Of a stretch of DNA of 12,801 bases, positions 6,200 through 12,801 are shown one piece after another. The stretch spans positions 1 to 12,801 of the forward strand of contig CAJXRL010000054.1 of assembly GCA_913059105.1 (NCBI GenBank), read 5' to 3'. How positions within the stretch are numbered: position 1 is the stretch's first letter; each line of letters begins with the position of its first letter. Source of the DNA: an uncultured Flavobacteriales bacterium (GTDB lineage: Bacteria; Bacteroidota; Bacteroidia; Flavobacteriales_E; Vicingaceae). The translations under genes and the position numbers were made by a program. A model generated the notes under the pieces. That model did no database searches, was not told the DNA's origin, and saw only the letters and a program-made list of their open reading frames with translations.

Positions 6200-8172
6200 T
6201 AATGTAAAATTATTCTGCCTAATTCGTGAGCTAACTTCCTCTTTGCTTCCATTAATTTCATAATATCACTCAGAATGATATCGTAATCTACATTTTTACT
6301 TTTTAATTGTTGCTGTTTCTCTGTAATTAGTTGTTCAACCCTATTCAATCTCCAAGAGCAAATACCTTTATGAATTTTTTTTGGCAAAATTAAATCTTCG
6401 GTTAGAGTTAAAATTTTGTGTTTTTCTTCCCAATTTAAACTCAAAGTATATTTTTCCATTAGGCATTCAATTGTGAAACTGCTAATATCATTGTCTGTAT
6501 TGGTTACCAAATTTCGTTCTTCAACTTGATTATCACTCTCAACAGCATTTTTAAAAAGAAGATAGATCTTTCGAAAGATTGGATTGTTAAACTGCAATTC
6601 ATCTTTCTCAATTTCGAACACTAAATATTCTGCAACACTAGCCTTTATAGATTCTGCTTCTCCTTCATTTTCAACGTCTGTTGGGATGTCAACCTCAATA
6701 GTACCATACTTAACAAAAGTTCTGATTATATCACTTTCTTGCTCTGCAAGAATATCAATTTTTGTGCTTTTTTCTTGACTTTCAGGAATTCCAATTTCAT
6801 GAAAAAAGTCTGGTGGTGGACCTTCGTCTCTTGCCTGATCTCGCTCTTGTTGCTGAATTTTCTTGCTTAGCTTATTCCTTCTTACTTTGTTTAATTCACT
6901 CAATAAGGCTTGCTCGCCAATTTCCATTAAATTGCTACATTCTTGCAAATAAACAGAACGTGCAATCGGGTCTGGAATGAGCGCAATGCTGCTAACAATT
7001 TCTTTGATTAACCCGGCTCTTTTGATTGGGTCATCCCCTGTTTCTTTGAGTAATAGATTGGTTTTAAAACGAATAAAGTCAAAAGATTCTTTGTCAAGAT
7101 ATTCGGTTATTTCGGAAGTACTGTGACTTTTAGCAAAAGAATCTGGGTCCTCTCCATCAGCAAACGCCAACACACGAACATTCAGGCCCTCTTCAAGAAT
7201 CATATCAATTCCTCGAAACGCTGCTTTTATACCTGCTGTGTCTCCATCAAAAAGTATAGTTACGTTCTGTGTATAGCGTTTAATTAGGCGAATTTGATCA
7301 GTTGTTAGTGATGTTCCTGAACTAGAAACCACATTCTCAATTCCATTTTGATGCAGTGAAATAACATCTGTATATCCTTCAACCAAGAAACATCGATCTT
7401 GTGAAATAATAGACTTTTTAGCCAAGTTCAAACCATAAAGAACTCGGCTTTTATGGTAAATGTCAGACTCCGGAGAGTTTAGATATTTTGCGATTTTTTT
7501 ATCAGCAGACAGTGTCCTTCCTCCAAAACCAATAACCCTTCCTGAAATGTTTTGAATAGGGAACATCACCCGACCTTTAAAGCGGTCGAATTTTTTTTCT
7601 CCTTTTACAATGGTGAGACCTGTTTTATCAAGAAATTCTATGTTGTAACTATTCTTTAAAGCGGCATCGGTAAAGTTGGTCCATTCGTCATGGCTATATC
7701 CCAATTTGAATTTTTCAATCGTTTCTTCTCTAAATCCCCGTTCTTTAAAATAACTTAATCCAATAGCTCTTCCGTTCTCAGAATTTAATAGTTGGTCGTT
7801 AAAGTAAGTAGCGGCAAAGTCGTTGACTATGAATAAGCTTTCTTTGGCATTTGCTTCTAAAACCTGTTCTGGAGTTTGCTCTTCTTCCTCAATTTCAATG
7901 TTGTACTTGTTGGCTAAGAACTTGAGTGCTTCTGGATACGAATATTGCTCATGAGCCATCACAAAGTTCACAGATCCTCCTGCTTCTCCGCAACCAAAAC
8001 ATTTATAAATTCCTTTTGCAGGGGAAACTGTAAATGATGGAGATTTCTCATTATGAAATGGACATAAGCCTAGCATGTTGGCACCCCTTTTTTTAAGGTT
8101 TACCCATTCACCAACTACCTCGTCAATACGAGCAGTTTCTACAATTTGGCTTACAGTTTCTTTAGGGATCAC
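6199..8172 (-). CDS. dnaG: DNA primase (DnaG)
   Basis: DnaG makes RNA primers for replication and works with the DnaB helicase at the fork. The 657 residues fit Bacteroidota DnaG. The N-terminal CHC2 zinc-binding domain has C37, H40, C58 and C61 (CPFH, then CFGC). The RNA-polymerase core follows, with RFKGRVMFPI (197-206) and IAKYLNSPES (227-236). The TOPRIM catalytic residues are VEGYTD (264-269, Glu265), GTSLT (286-290), FDGDTAG (308-314) and EDPD (341-344). The remaining C-terminal region, with a charged linker at about 440-475, should include the helicase-binding domain. The start is GTG at 8172: MIPKETVSQIVETARIDEVV aligns with the conserved DnaG N-terminus, and no ATG is suitable. It starts 5 nt after the lipoprotein stop and overlaps mscS at its 3' end. 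Usual dnaG neighbours such as rpsU and rpoD are absent. Confidence 0.98.
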   Translation of the reverse strand: MIPKETVSQIVETARIDEVVGEWVNLKKRGANMLGLCPFHNEKSPSFTVSPAKGIYKCFGCGEAGGSVNFVMAHEQYSYPEALKFLANKYNIEIEEEEQTPEQVLEANAKESLFIVNDFAATYFNDQLLNSENGRAIGLSYFKERGFREETIEKFKLGYSHDEWTNFTDAALKNSYNIEFLDKTGLTIVKGEKKFDRFKGRVMFPIQNISGRVIGFGGRTLSADKKIAKYLNSPESDIYHKSRVLYGLNLAKKSIISQDRCFLVEGYTDVISLHQNGIENVVSSSGTSLTTDQIRLIKRYTQNVTILFDGDTAGIKAAFRGIDMILEEGLNVRVLAFADGEDPDSFAKSHSTSEITEYLDKESFDFIRFKTNLLLKETGDDPIKRAGLIKEIVSSIALIPDPIARSVYLQECSNLMEIGEQALLSELNKVRRNKLSKKIQQQERDQARDEGPPPDFFHEIGIPESQEKSTKIDILAEQESDIIRTFVKYGTIEVDIPTDVENEGEAESIKASVAEYLVFEIEKDELQFNNPIFRKIYLLFKNAVESDNQVEERNLVTNTDNDISSFTIECLMEKYTLSLNWEEKHKILTLTEDLILPKKIHKGICSWRLNRVEQLITEKQQQLKSKNVDYDIILSDIMKLMEAKRKLAHELGRIILH

Positions 8173-8177
8173 TTTTG

Positions 8178-8603
8178 CTAATTATTTGTAGGCAATAGTT
8201 CTAGTTTTAAGGAATCTTCGGCACTCAGCATTTTATCAAGATCTATAATTTTGTTCAAAGACCCGTCAGGGTTCCAAAGCTTCCATTTGCCAACCTTTAA
8301 ATCCTTTACATAATCGCCTTCCATTTGCTTTTTTCCGGTATTGTAATAAATAACTGAATAACCTTTGCGCTCACCATACCAGAACTTCCCTTCACTCCAT
8401 AAAAACCCATTGGCATAATAGTATTTCCACATACCATGTCGTTCTCCATTTACCTTTTCTCCCTCAAGCTTCTTAATTCCATTACTATAGTGTTCTAGAA
8501 CTTGCTCGACATTTCTTTCGGTAACTTGATCTTTGTCTTCTGGAGCAGAGTTGCTACAGGAAAAAAGTACAAGAGTCAATGATAAAAAAGTTATTATTCT
8601 CAT
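8178..8603 (-). CDS. MORN-2 repeat lipoprotein
   Basis: This is a 141-residue predicted lipoprotein. The signal sequence ends in the lipobox LFSC with the lipidated Cys at residue 16. The mature part carries three to four MORN-2-type repeats (roughly 38-60, 61-83, 84-107 and a partial 108-117) with the pattern Y.NG...EG....G...G.W: EGEKVNGERHGMWKYY, EGKFWYGERKGYSVIYY, EGDYVKDLKVGKWKLW. Similar proteins in Bacteroidota are often auto-annotated as 'YwqK family antitoxin', but no toxin gene is adjacent and that name should not be read as function. MORN-2 repeats probably form a beta-ladder for protein or envelope contacts. It lies 2 nt after the prenyl synthase stop and 5 nt before dnaG, so it is co-transcribed with both. 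Its function is unknown. Confidence 0.88.
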   Translation of the reverse strand: MRIITFLSLTLVLFSCSNSAPEDKDQVTERNVEQVLEHYSNGIKKLEGEKVNGERHGMWKYYYANGFLWSEGKFWYGERKGYSVIYYNTGKKQMEGDYVKDLKVGKWKLWNPDGSLNKIIDLDKMLSAEDSLKLELLPTNN

Positions 8604-8605
8604 TT

Positions 8606-9586
8606 TTATTTTGTTCGTTCTGTGGTGTATAAAACTAAATTTTTTAATGACTCTTTTGCCTCATTGTTCTCAAATTCAGAAAGAATTTCTAAAGCATCTT
8701 CTCTATATTTAAGCATCTTTTCAGTAGCGTATTCTAACCCTCCAGAGTCAATTACAAAGTCTATTACTTCCTTGATTTTTTTCTCACTGTTATTGTTCTT
8801 CTTAACAATGTTGATGATTTTTCTCCTTTTGGAACTGTCAGCTTTCCGCAAAGCATAAATTAAAGGAAGAGTCATCTTCTTTTCTTTAATATCGATGCCT
8901 GTTGGTTTTCCTAAATTTTCACCACTACCATAATCAAATAGGTCATCTTTAATTTGAAAACTGATTCCAATTTTTTCGCCAAATAGTCTCATTTTCTCAA
9001 CTGTAGCATCATCTTGTTTCGCTGATTTCGCGCCTGTTGCACAACATGAGGCTATTAATGTGGCTGTTTTCTTTGTGATGATATCAAAATAGACATCTTC
9101 CTCAATGTCTAGTTTTCTTGCTTTCTCAATTTGTAAAAGCTCTCCTTCGCTCATTAATTTTACAGACGTTGAAACAATTTTTAATAAATCAAATTCTTCA
9201 TTTTCAACCGAAAGTAATAACCCTCGAGAAAGTAAATAGTCTCCAACCAATACCGCGATCTTGTTTTTCCAAAGAGCATTTATGCTAAAAAATCCTCTTC
9301 TTTTATATGATTCATCTACGACATCATCGTGAACTAAGGTGGCAGTATGTAAAAGTTCAATTAATGAAGCCGCCCGGTACGTTGAAGGGTTAATATTATG
9401 AAATAGCTTGGCAGTTAGAAAAACAAAAAGCGGGCGCATCTGCTTGCCTTTTCTTTTCACAATATAATGCGTGATTTTATCTAAAAGCGGAACCGTACTT
9501 TTCATGCTTTCTTTGAAATGCTTTTCAAATTCTTGCATCTCCTTAGCCACAGGAGCTTTTATATCTTGTACGTTAATTTTGCTCAT
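8606..9586 (-). CDS. Long-chain polyprenyl diphosphate synthase (IspB-like)
   Basis: This is a trans-isoprenyl diphosphate synthase, 326 residues, which extends an allylic diphosphate with isopentenyl diphosphate, most likely to supply the menaquinone side chain. The first aspartate-rich motif is DDVVD (87-91, in LVHDDVVDES) and the second is DDLFD (214-218, in FQIKDDLFDYG). Other conserved blocks are GKQMRP (48-52 region), GDYLLSRG (116-122) and GKPTGIDIKEKKMTLPLIYA. The fifth residue before the first DDxxD is Ala82, a small residue as in long-chain enzymes, in place of the aromatic one that stops chain growth in farnesyl/geranylgeranyl synthases. Exact product length (about C30-C40) cannot be read from this. 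The ATG at 9586 lies 22 nt after the rlmN stop. Confidence 0.93.
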   Translation of the reverse strand: MSKINVQDIKAPVAKEMQEFEKHFKESMKSTVPLLDKITHYIVKRKGKQMRPLFVFLTAKLFHNINPSTYRAASLIELLHTATLVHDDVVDESYKRRGFFSINALWKNKIAVLVGDYLLSRGLLLSVENEEFDLLKIVSTSVKLMSEGELLQIEKARKLDIEEDVYFDIITKKTATLIASCCATGAKSAKQDDATVEKMRLFGEKIGISFQIKDDLFDYGSGENLGKPTGIDIKEKKMTLPLIYALRKADSSKRRKIINIVKKNNNSEKKIKEVIDFVIDSGGLEYATEKMLKYREDALEILSEFENNEAKESLKNLVLYTTERTK

Positions 9587-9594
9587 TTACCATT

Positions 9595-9602
9595 CAAATT
9601 TA
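9595..9602 (-). promoter_or_regulatory. Possible internal -7 element before the prenyl synthase
   Basis: On the minus strand this reads TAAATTTG, a full match to TAnnTTTG, 8 bp before the ATG of the polyprenyl synthase and within the 22-nt gap after rlmN. No good -33 TTTG is at the usual spacing. In AT-rich DNA an octamer of this kind can occur by chance, so an internal promoter is only a suggestion. Confidence 0.3.
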
Positions 9603-9608
9603 CACCAA

Positions 9609-10664
9609 CTAGACAGCAATTGCTCCATTTTTGTTGGCCAATTGTCCGCAAGCAGCGTCTATGTCTTTCCCTCTACTTCTTCTAATATTGACAATCAGGT
9701 GGTTGCTTTCTAAATATGAAGCAAAAGCATCCACTTTTTTAGTACTAGCTTGTTGAAATTCTGCATCATCGATAGGATTGTATTCTATGATGTTTATTTT
9801 ACACGGAATGTGTTTGCAGAATTCTACTAACTCTTTGGCGTCCTGAATTTCATCGTTAAAGTCTTTGAAAATAATGTACTCAAAAGTTACTCTAGTTTCA
9901 GTCTTTTCATAAAAGTACTTCAATGAGTCTGCCAAAATTTCCAAGTTGTTTTGGTCGTTGATTGGCATTATTTTACTCCTCTTTTCATCATTCGCAGCGT
10001 GCAATGAAACCGCTAAGTTAAATTTAACTTCATCATCTCCAAGGCGTTTAATCAACTTTGCAATGCCTGCTGTAGAAACAGTTATTCGCTTTGGAGACAT
10101 ACCAAGACCATCTTCTGCAGTGATGCGTTCTATGGATTTTAAAACCTGGCTGTAGTTGAGCAATGGTTCTCCCATGCCCATGTAAACGATATTAGATAAT
10201 GGTCGATCATAATGCTTCTCTGCTTGTTCTTTTATAATGGCCACTTGGTCATAAATCTCATCAAATTGAATGTTTCGCATTAATTTCAATTTGCCGGTAG
10301 CACAAAACTTACACGTAAGGCTGCAGCCGACTTGTGATGATATACATGCCGTAACCCTTTTCTGGGTAGGAATTAAAACACCTTCGGTGATTTTTCCATC
10401 TGCTAGTCGGAAAGCATTTTTAATTGTTTGGTCCTCGCTAATTTGCTCTTCAACAACAGTTACCGCAGGAATTTCAAATTCCTCTAGTAACTTTTCTCTT
10501 AACTCTATCGAAAGGTTTGTCATTTCATCGAAAGACCGAGCTGACTTTTTCCAAAGCCATTCGTACAACTGCTTGGCTCTAAATGCTTTTTCGCCCTTTT
10601 CTACAAAAAGAGTTTTCATTTCGTCCAAGCTTAGGTTTCGTATGTTTTGCTTTGTAGATTTCAT
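9609..10664 (-). CDS. rlmN: Dual-specificity rRNA/tRNA adenine-C2 methyltransferase RlmN
   Basis: RlmN is a radical-SAM enzyme that methylates C2 of A2503 in 23S rRNA and of A37 in some tRNAs, improving decoding accuracy. From the chosen start it has 351 residues. An N-terminal helical domain holds KAFRAKQLYEWLWKK (about 26-40). The core has SSQVGC (109-114), the 4Fe-4S motif C114-x3-C118-x2-C121, the GMGEPLLN block (163-170), STAG (197-200) and NLAVSLHAAND (216-226). The methyl-carrying Cys339 sits in AACGQL near the C-terminus. I chose the ATG at 10664 (MKSTKQN) over an upstream in-frame ATG at 10700 because a -7 promoter element lies between them and the extra 12 residues do not look like the family N-terminus. 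It is the first gene of the minus-strand run and diverges from the amidohydrolase. Confidence 0.96.
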   Translation of the reverse strand: MKSTKQNIRNLSLDEMKTLFVEKGEKAFRAKQLYEWLWKKSARSFDEMTNLSIELREKLLEEFEIPAVTVVEEQISEDQTIKNAFRLADGKITEGVLIPTQKRVTACISSQVGCSLTCKFCATGKLKLMRNIQFDEIYDQVAIIKEQAEKHYDRPLSNIVYMGMGEPLLNYSQVLKSIERITAEDGLGMSPKRITVSTAGIAKLIKRLGDDEVKFNLAVSLHAANDEKRSKIMPINDQNNLEILADSLKYFYEKTETRVTFEYIIFKDFNDEIQDAKELVEFCKHIPCKINIIEYNPIDDAEFQQASTKKVDAFASYLESNHLIVNIRRSRGKDIDAACGQLANKNGAIAV

Positions 10665-10672
10665 AGCGGCTG

Positions 10673-10680
10673 CAAAGGTA
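10673..10680 (-). promoter_or_regulatory. -7 element for rlmN and the minus-strand gene run
   Basis: On the minus strand this reads TACCTTTG followed by CAGCCGC, a full TAnnTTTG match 8 bp before the rlmN ATG, implying a very short 5' leader. The TACCTTTGCA form is frequent at Bacteroidota promoters. No -33 TTTG is obvious at the usual distance. It would drive rlmN and probably the genes behind it. Confidence 0.55.
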
Positions 10681-10719
10681 ATACCAAACTCTGAACCCAT
10701 TCACCATCTCAATAATCTA

Positions 10720-10727
10720 TATTTTTG
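10720..10727 (+). promoter_or_regulatory. -7 element for the divergent amidohydrolase
   Basis: TATTTTTG matches TAnnTTTG on the plus strand, 22 bp before the proposed TTG start of the amidohydrolase and 40 bp from the opposite-facing rlmN element. No clear -33 element is visible. The two elements would form a compact divergent promoter region of about 85 bp (10665-10749). Confidence 0.45.
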
Positions 10728-10749
10728 TGCTTCATTAAATTACTTCACT

Positions 10750-11892
10750 TTGATTCAGCGACTTCTTAAAACAGATAAATTATATACCGGTAAAGGAGAT
10801 TATATAATTGATGGAATATTAGCCATTGATGAGGACAATAGAATTGTAGAAGTGGGTCAAGACGTAAGTGCTAAAGGTGTGGCTATAGAATATTTTGAGG
10901 GCGCTCTTTGCCCAGGATTTGTGAATACGCATTGTCACCTAGAGCTTTCACACCTAAAAGGAAAAGTGAGCCAAAATACAGGGATTCAAAATTTTATTGT
11001 TGAGCTGCAAAAGATTCGTAATGCAAGTGACGAGGAAAAACTCAGGGCCATTGAAGATGCAGATACTGAAATGAAACTAGCAGGAATTGTGGCTGTTGGT
11101 GATATTTCAAATGGAGACGCTACAGTAGAAACTAAATTATCTTCATTTATTACCTACCATACTTTTGTGGAATTGTTTGGTTTTCGAACTCAGCTTGCAG
11201 ATTCAATATTGGAGCAAGGTCAACAATTAAAAGCGTCTTTCACGGAAGTAGGATTAAATAGCTCAATTGTTCCACATAGTCCTTATTCGGTATCGGAAAA
11301 GCTTTTTGAAAACATTGCCACGCAAGACAGAAACACGCCATTGAGCATTCATAATCAAGAATCAAAAGCTGAAAACGATATGTTTGAAAGTGGAGGTGGG
11401 AAATTGGTTGACATGATGAAAAACTTTGGCAATGATATGTCAAAGTTTCCAAAAACGGGAAAATCTTCGCTTCAAAGTTATTTAAAACGACTTCCAATAG
11501 AAACTCCTTTACTGCTCGTACACAATACGTTTACATCTATAAAGGATATTGAATTAGCCGAAAAAATGCATGCTAACTTGTACTGGTGTTTTTGTCCAAA
11601 AGCGAACTTATACATCGAAGATCAATTGCCAAATATTCCGCAGTTTATCGAACAAGCAGTGAAGTGTACTTTGGGGACAGATAGTTTATCTTCTAATGAT
11701 ACCTTGAGCATATGGGAAGAAATTCAAACCATTGAGAATCACTTTCCACAAATTCCAATGGAAACATTGATACAATGGGGAACCTTAAATGGTGCTGAAT
11801 TTTTAGGAATTCAGAAAGACTATGGTAGTATAGAAAAGGGTAAAAAAGCACAAATAAATTGGATAAAAGAAAATAAGCTTACTTCTCTATAA
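10750..11892 (+). CDS. Amidohydrolase-superfamily protein, probable deaminase
   Basis: This is a metal-dependent amidohydrolase of the cytosine deaminase/chlorohydrolase type, about 380 residues. Metal and catalytic residues visible are HxH (H61, H63 in NTHCHLELSH), HSPYS (H176), HxxE (H201, E204 in IHNQES), H258 in VHNTF and D311 in LGTDSLSSN. The C-terminus (GTLNGAEFLG...GSIEKGKKAQI) is the usual end of the composite beta domain. HxxE fits deaminases acting on aminated rings, such as S-adenosylhomocysteine or aminodeoxyfutalosine deaminases; the substrate is unknown. The frame stays open far upstream, but that part is antisense to rlmN. There is no in-frame ATG before residue 108, so I place the start at TTG 10750 (MIQRLLKTDKL), after a -7 element. 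The first base is uncertain. The 3' end overlaps the convergent OmpA gene by 14 bp. Confidence 0.85.
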   Translation: MIQRLLKTDKLYTGKGDYIIDGILAIDEDNRIVEVGQDVSAKGVAIEYFEGALCPGFVNTHCHLELSHLKGKVSQNTGIQNFIVELQKIRNASDEEKLRAIEDADTEMKLAGIVAVGDISNGDATVETKLSSFITYHTFVELFGFRTQLADSILEQGQQLKASFTEVGLNSSIVPHSPYSVSEKLFENIATQDRNTPLSIHNQESKAENDMFESGGGKLVDMMKNFGNDMSKFPKTGKSSLQSYLKRLPIETPLLLVHNTFTSIKDIELAEKMHANLYWCFCPKANLYIEDQLPNIPQFIEQAVKCTLGTDSLSSNDTLSIWEEIQTIENHFPQIPMETLIQWGTLNGAEFLGIQKDYGSIEKGKKAQINWIKENKLTSL

Positions 11893-12721
11893 TTCTAATT
11901 TCTACTCTTCTGTTCCCCATTTTTTCTTCTTCATTAATCTCATCCGGGAAGATTGGGTTATTTCTGGCAAATCCCTCAAAAGAAAGCCGATCTTCAGAAA
12001 TGCCATCTTCAATCAAACTGTCATATACGTACTTCGCTCGTGCTTCAGAAAGGTTGAATTTATTTGTTGCCAAATCAAGCCCATCTTCATCATCTATTTT
12101 ACAACAAATATGGCCCTCTATCTTAATTCTCAAATTAGGATTTTTCTTTAGCAGCTGGAATAATTCATCATAAGATGGAGCGCTCTCTTCGGTTAAAAAA
12201 TGTTGACCTGGTATAAAGATCATATCTTTCAACACTAAGTGGTCACCAATATCAGCTGACTCAATCTGAGATTTTAATTCTACCTTTTTAATAATTTTTG
12301 GACTCCTATCTTCTACTACCTCAATTATTTTGTCCTCTGGAGTATCCTTGTTTGTTGTCCAAATAACTACATCTGTTCTTCTGCTTTCTTGAATTCCTTC
12401 ATTACTCTCAAGAGTTTCGCCAATTGCCCCTCTTCCTTCAACATTGCCCAACACTTCTGTATCTAATCCTCTTTGCACTAACCTTGATCGTATTTCTCTC
12501 GATCTTTCAATAGATAATTTATTATTTAATTCACTCGAACCTAAATAATCGGTGTAAGAAATAATATCAATCTTTTTCCAATATTTCTTGTTTACATCTA
12601 GTTTTTTCAACTCCAGTAGAATAGCTTCAAAACTTCCAATTTCGAAGTAGACGGTAATAGTATCAGTCTGTGCGGTTACTTGAAAACAGGTAAATAACAA
12701 GAAATAGAACAATCCTTTCAT
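11879..12721 (-). CDS. Secreted protein with tandem OmpA-like domains
   Basis: This is a periplasmic or outer-membrane-associated protein of 280 residues. The signal peptide MKGLFYFLLFTCFQVTAQ is cut near residue 18, and two OmpA C-terminal-like (peptidoglycan-binding fold) modules follow. The first (about 22-122) has YTDYLG, LSIERSREIR and NEGIQESRRTDVVI, and retains the Asp58/Arg73 pair expected to bind diaminopimelate. The second (about 160-280) has IEGHICC, NLSEARAKYVYDSLIEDGI, GFARNNP and NRRVEIRI. Here the usual HTD is H-I-C (204-206), so the binding Asp is missing although Arg228 is kept. A charged linker (about 124-155) joins them, and there is no beta-barrel domain. I chose the ATG at 12721 because it gives a classic signal peptide; an upstream TTG at 12769 would add 16 residues. 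Bases 12722-12786 upstream hold no clear promoter. A cell-wall-anchoring role is inferred. Confidence 0.87.
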   Translation of the reverse strand: MKGLFYFLLFTCFQVTAQTDTITVYFEIGSFEAILLELKKLDVNKKYWKKIDIISYTDYLGSSELNNKLSIERSREIRSRLVQRGLDTEVLGNVEGRGAIGETLESNEGIQESRRTDVVIWTTNKDTPEDKIIEVVEDRSPKIIKKVELKSQIESADIGDHLVLKDMIFIPGQHFLTEESAPSYDELFQLLKKNPNLRIKIEGHICCKIDDEDGLDLATNKFNLSEARAKYVYDSLIEDGISEDRLSFEGFARNNPIFPDEINEEEKMGNRRVEIRIIEK

Positions 12722-12786
12722 AGAACAAAGAAACATAAACGGTATTAAACGGGAATTGTTATAAATCAAAAAAGCTCATTCCGAAC

Positions 12787-12801
12787 CTGTCTCTTATACA
12801 C
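12787..12801 (-). other. Partial Tn5/Nextera mosaic end (artefact)
   Basis: CTGTCTCTTATACAC is the first 15 nt of the reverse complement of the 19-bp Nextera mosaic end. It is read-through adapter at the right contig edge, matching the fuller adapter at the left. Genomic sequence ends at 12786. Confidence 0.96.

Noticed and set aside
8178..8603. YwqK-type antitoxin of a toxin-antitoxin pair
   Set aside because: Only the MORN-2 repeats support the label. The adjacent genes are a prenyl synthase and primase, not a toxin, and the protein is a lipoprotein.
10665..10700. Upstream in-frame ATG of rlmN at 10700
   Set aside because: The -7 promoter element at 10673-10680 lies between the two ATGs, and the added residues do not match the RlmN family N-terminus.
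10270..10749. 480-nt open extension upstream of the amidohydrolase, in the same frame
   Set aside because: It lies antisense to the well-supported rlmN coding region, the translation is low-complexity Ser/Phe-rich, and it resembles no amidohydrolase N-terminus.
12722..12769. TTG start at 12769 for the OmpA-like protein
   Set aside because: It would place 16 extra residues before a textbook MKGLFYFLLF signal peptide.
1..12801. CRISPR array, IS element, prophage or defence system
   Set aside because: No spaced direct repeats, transposase, integrase or known defence domains are visible. Almost all sequence is occupied by housekeeping or envelope genes.

Overview
The window is a complete metagenomic or single-cell contig, not a slice of a finished chromosome. 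Bases 1-46 are the P7-side Illumina Nextera adapter, including an i7 index, and bases 12787-12801 are the start of the reverse-complement mosaic end. Genuine biological sequence is therefore 47-12786. The source is most likely a low-GC member of the Bacteroidota, probably Flavobacteriia or a close relative. The evidence is TAnnTTTG-type promoter elements, absence of Shine-Dalgarno sequences, signal peptides ending in '-AQ', a DUF6089-type outer-membrane protein, a MORN-2 lipoprotein and a flavobacterial-style OmpA protein.

Layout. (1) 47-602: the 3' part of an outer-membrane beta-barrel gene, closed by a perfect palindromic terminator. (2) 706-2918: the cysD-cysN pair (ATP sulfurylase, sulfate activation) behind its own promoter-like element, with an intercistronic stem-loop; no cysC or cysH partner lies in the window. 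(3) 10664 down to 2921, minus strand: seven closely packed genes read in the order rlmN, long-chain polyprenyl diphosphate synthase, MORN-repeat lipoprotein, dnaG primase, MscS channel, CLC chloride channel/transporter with CBS domains, and a secreted protein of unknown function. Gaps are 1-47 nt, and dnaG and mscS overlap as TAATG, so this is very probably one operon or a few overlapping transcripts. It mixes translation/ribosome maturation, quinone-lipid synthesis, replication initiation and osmotic/ion homeostasis. (4) 10750-11892, plus strand: an amidohydrolase transcribed divergently from rlmN, probably starting at TTG. (5) 11879-12721, minus strand: a protein with two OmpA-like domains, overlapping the amidohydrolase tail to tail by 14 bp.

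Nearly every base is coding, and there is no gene-free stretch over 300 bases. I see no mobile element, CRISPR array, tRNA or rRNA. The content is mostly housekeeping and I found no convincing new biological system. The points worth a second look are the adapter artefact (which creates a false protein N-terminus), the CLC protein lacking the internal proton glutamate, the divergent second OmpA domain, the lipoprotein and channel genes embedded in a dnaG operon, and competing hairpins between cysD and cysN.
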